Source: Labilithrix luteola
Lineage (GTDB): Bacteria > Myxococcota_A > Polyangia > Polyangiales > Polyangiaceae
Assembly: GCA_026225435.1 (NCBI GenBank)
Contig: JAMFST010001500.1
Span: 1-7,442, forward strand
DNA length: 7,442 nucleotides
Direction: 5' to 3'
Shown in pieces: positions 5,999-7,442 of the stretch. The translations under genes were made by a program, and so were the position numbers. Positions within the stretch are counted from its first letter, which is position 1. Every line of letters begins with the position of its first letter. The notes under the pieces are model-generated. The model had not been told where the DNA came from. It ran no database searches and saw only the letters and a program-made list of their open reading frames with translations.

Positions 5999-6336
5999 CC
6001 ACGAGGGTGCGCGCGCGCGTCGGCCTGGCGCGCGCGGTGCTCGTCGTCGCGCTGGCGGCGGGGGTCGCGGCGATCGTCTCGGTCGCCGTCGACGCTCTCG
6101 CCGCGCAGGCGTACCAGACGCACGGGGACATCGTCGGCTTCGGCCCCAACCGCTCCTACGTGAGCATCGCCCACGAGGCGATCCCCGGCTACATGGGCGC
6201 GATGACGATGACCTTCGAGCCGCGCCGCCCCGCGCAGCTCCAGGGCTACGAGGTCGGCGCCCACGTCGCCTTCACCTTCACGGTGAGCGACGACGGCCAC
6301 CGCTGGATCGACCAGATCTTCCCACAGGTGAAGTGA
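5980..6336 (+). CDS. CusF-like periplasmic copper-binding protein
   Basis: This 118-residue protein (from TTG) has an N-terminal hydrophobic export segment (about 16-44) and a small OB-fold-like domain (about 45-118) of the CusF type. The core YVSIAHEAIPGYMGAMTMTF (60-79) contains the copper ligands expected by comparison with E. coli CusF: His (H65) and the MTM methionines (M75, M77). The Trp that caps the Cu(I) site in CusF is replaced here by a GYM segment (M72), as in the IPGxMxAMTM variant group. The end, VAFTFTVSDDGHRWIDQI, is the family's last strands. I infer periplasmic Cu(I) binding or delivery. The start is uncertain: TTG at 5980 has AGGGG just upstream and overlaps the preceding gene by 19 nt, while a GTG at 6007 would avoid the overlap but has a poor ribosome site. 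The overlap points to co-transcription with the SUMF1-like lipoprotein. Confidence 0.88.
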   Translation: MRAHELTTRVRARVGLARAVLVVALAAGVAAIVSVAVDALAAQAYQTHGDIVGFGPNRSYVSIAHEAIPGYMGAMTMTFEPRRPAQLQGYEVGAHVAFTFTVSDDGHRWIDQIFPQVK

Positions 6337-6384
6337 GCGGGCGCACGGTGCAGCGTGGAAGCAATGTGAACCGTGGAGAGCCGC

Positions 6385-6792
6385 ATGCGTCCCGCGAGTC
6401 GCGTTCCCCAGTGGCGATTCACTCGCGAGCTTCGTGAGGAGGCAGCGGCGTTGGTCGGCGAGCTTTGCCCGCCAGCAACCACCCTGCTCTTGGTGCACCC
6501 CGATGCCGGCGACCCGCTCGTGAGAGCTGGGTTGTGGCCGCCTGTGACGCTGCCGCTGCGGCTGATTGGCGAGGCGTCCGTCATCCAAGGCGGGCGCACC
6601 AGATTGCGCCATCCGTTCCTTCCGCTCAGGGCCTTGTCCGGTCCGGCCTCGCTCAGTTGGTTCTGGTGGCCTGTCCCCCGATGGCACGTCTCCGGGCGTC
6701 TCGAGAGTCCTGCGGACTGGGATGCCTTCTGCGCCAAGGCAACAGCGATAGATGTCAGGCTCCGAAGGATCCTGTCGTCCATCTACGAATAA
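6385..6792 (+). CDS. Hypothetical protein with atypical codon use
   Basis: The open frame gives 135 residues from the ATG at 6385, which has GGAGAG immediately upstream; a GTG at 6373 would add four residues. The protein has a plausible composition: an N-terminal helix-like WRFTRELREEAAALVGEL (14-31), a hydrophobic TTLLLVHPDAG strand, PLRLIGEASV, a Trp-rich LSWFWWPVPRWHV segment (near residues 90-102) and a C-terminal RLRRILSSIYE. No signal peptide or membrane helix is clear. Codons such as TTG, AGA, AGT and ATA are more frequent than in the neighbours, and local GC is visibly lower, consistent with a horizontally acquired gene. The opposite strand is also open, but its product is low-complexity Ser/Arg/Pro. 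The stop is 4 bp from the truncated toxin gene. I do not recognise the family. Confidence 0.5.
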   Translation: MRPASRVPQWRFTRELREEAAALVGELCPPATTLLLVHPDAGDPLVRAGLWPPVTLPLRLIGEASVIQGGRTRLRHPFLPLRALSGPASLSWFWWPVPRWHVSGRLESPADWDAFCAKATAIDVRLRRILSSIYE

Positions 6793-6795
6793 CCG

Positions 6796-6810
6796 CTCAA
6801 TTGAGGCCTC
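6796..6810. repeat. Overlapping perfect palindromes at the toxin break
   Basis: CTCAATTGAG (6796-6805) and GAGGCCTC (6803-6810) are both perfect palindromes and overlap by three bases. They sit exactly where the toxin homology ends: the toxin's last codons and TGA are written in them. They also lie next to the TAA of the plus-strand hypothetical gene. They may act as a small convergent terminator hairpin or mark a rearrangement point. Confidence 0.4.
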
Positions 6811-6994
6811 GCGCTCGGGGGCTCGCGGCCGGCGTGCCGAGCGTGGGCATCAGGGCGACGGCGTCGAGCACTCGGGTGAGCTCCGTCACGAAGAGGTCGG
6901 GCGACGACGGCCGATTCGTGCGCCACCATTCGTCAGCTCGCTCGATATCGCGCGTCGCCCTTAGCTGAAAAATGATCGCAAGCGGACGGTTCAT
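6797..6994 (-). pseudogene. ParE/RelE-family toxin, C-terminally truncated
   Basis: The 65 residues match the N-terminal two thirds of the type II toxin family ParE/RelE. A first strand (AIIFQLRATRDI) is followed by the helix IERADEWWRTNRPSSPDLFV and a second helix ELTRVLDAVALMPTLGTPA, then ends at ...SPRARGLN. Full toxins run about 90-100 residues and continue after the GL(R/K) with a segment like RRxxLxxTxYxLYY and a final strand carrying much of the active or binding surface. None of the three frames beyond the stop here shows that continuation. The toxin is probably inactive or altered. The ATG at 6994 overlaps the stop of the antitoxin as ATGA, the usual coupled order of parDE-type operons. 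Family members either block gyrase (ParE) or cleave mRNA (RelE); the fragment does not settle which. Confidence 0.75.
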
Positions 6995-7209
6995 CGCCCG
7001 CGGCGAAGTCTTTCGAGAACGGCAGCTGCGGGTTCGACGTCGCCGCGATCGGCCTCGACCATCCTCGCCTCCAGCTCGTCGAGCTGGGCGTCGTCGAGGT
7101 CGAACGGGGCCTGCGAGTCAGCCAGCTGCACGACGACTTCGGTGCCTTCAGGCAGAGCGGAATCGAGCTCGACCTGGCCGCCACGCACGCGGCCCCGCAC
7201 GGAGTTCAT
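6991..7209 (-). CDS. Antitoxin of the ParE/RelE-type toxin-antitoxin pair
   Basis: This 72-residue protein has a short N-terminal beta region (VRGRVRGGQVELDSALPEGT then EVVVQLAD). This resembles the barrel-like start of small antitoxins whose second half is an acidic helix that wraps the toxin, here DLDDAQLDELEARMVEADRG, closing with EPAAAVLERLR, a common ending of toxin-binding antitoxins. The precise family is not certain. The ATG at 7207-7209 is preferred to a TTG at 7213-7215. It begins 25 bp after the dcp-like stop, and its own stop forms ATGA with the toxin start, so the pair was built as a coupled operon. With the toxin truncated this may be an orphan antitoxin. Confidence 0.75.
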   Translation of the reverse strand: MNSVRGRVRGGQVELDSALPEGTEVVVQLADSQAPFDLDDAQLDELEARMVEADRGDVEPAAAVLERLRRGR

Positions 7210-7234
7210 GTCCAACGGGATAGCACGCGTGTCC

Positions 7235-7442
7235 TCACTTCGCTTTCGCCGCCGCTCCGCCCTTCAATCCGCGGAACTCGAGGAGCGGTTCGACGCTGGG
7301 GTCGTGGCCGCGGAATTTCTTGTACATCGCGTCGAGCGGCTCGGTGTGGCCGCGGCTGAGGACCATCTCCTGGAAGCGCTTGCCGTTCTCGCGGGTCATG
7401 CCCCCGTGCTCGGTGAACCAGGCGAAGGCGTCGTGGTCGAGC
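7235..7442 (-). CDS. dcp: C-terminus of an M3-family peptidyl-dipeptidase (Dcp-type)
   Basis: Sixty-eight C-terminal residues are visible, ending at a TGA (7235-7237); the rest, including the HExxH zinc site, lies beyond the window. The end matches the M3 metallopeptidase family of Dcp/oligopeptidase A. It has DAFAWFTEHGGMTRENGKRF, then VLSRGHTEPLDAMYKKFRG and DPSVEPLLEFRGL. The TRENGxRF, LSRG and FRGxxPxxxPLLxxRGL pieces are typical of Dcp rather than PrlC. Dcp removes dipeptides from peptide C-termini in the cytoplasm or periplasm. A short Gly/Ala/Lys tail (GGAAAKAK) follows the usual RGL end and is extra compared with E. coli Dcp. The antitoxin gene starts 25 bp downstream on the same strand. 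Confidence 0.88.
   Translation of the reverse strand, partial: LDHDAFAWFTEHGGMTRENGKRFQEMVLSRGHTEPLDAMYKKFRGHDPSVEPLLEFRGLKGGAAAKAK

Noticed and set aside
6246..6782. Minus-strand 178-residue open frame opposite the hypothetical gene
   Set aside because: It is rich in Ser/Arg/Pro, overlaps the end of the copper gene, and has no plausible start signal or motif.

Overview
The window is GC-rich bacterial DNA with strongly G/C-ending codons. It most resembles a myxobacterium (Myxococcota, probably Polyangia-like). The clues are myxobacterial-type cysteine-rich repeats joined to a formylglycine-generating-enzyme (SUMF1)-like domain in one lipoprotein, several small orphan lipoproteins, and an omega subunit starting [11 protein letters not shown]. 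This assignment rests on protein style only, because the window has no rRNA or other phylogenetic marker.

Layout. Bases 3-185 hold the C-terminal end of an unidentified plus-strand gene. It converges on a long minus-strand series running from about 3757 down to 207: a membrane-anchored YceI-like protein, two small lipoproteins, rpoZ with its own recognisable sigma70-type promoter, a SAM-dependent methyltransferase, and yggS (PLP homeostasis). rpoZ, the methyltransferase and yggS look like one operon. The methyltransferase stop and the yggS start overlap as ATGA, but the methyltransferase reading frame is broken by an apparent one-base deletion near 1024-1030.

A 111-bp divergent intergenic region (3758-3868) contains a long interrupted inverted repeat. 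From it a plus-strand pair is read: a 709-residue lipoprotein (cysteine-rich repeats plus a SUMF1-like domain without the catalytic cysteine pair) and, overlapping its 3' end, a small CusF-like copper-binding protein. Next comes an unidentified 135-residue plus-strand gene (6385-6792) with noticeably less G/C-ending codon use.

The right end is again minus strand: the C-terminus of a Dcp-type M3 peptidase, then a two-gene toxin-antitoxin operon with an ATGA overlap. The ParE/RelE-family toxin of this operon stops about 30 residues short, only 4 bp from the stop of the atypical 6385-6792 gene, which suggests a rearrangement junction.

No tRNA, rRNA, CRISPR array or transposase is visible. The most unusual points are the copper-protein/SUMF1 pairing, the truncated toxin at a palindromic junction, and the methyltransferase frameshift.
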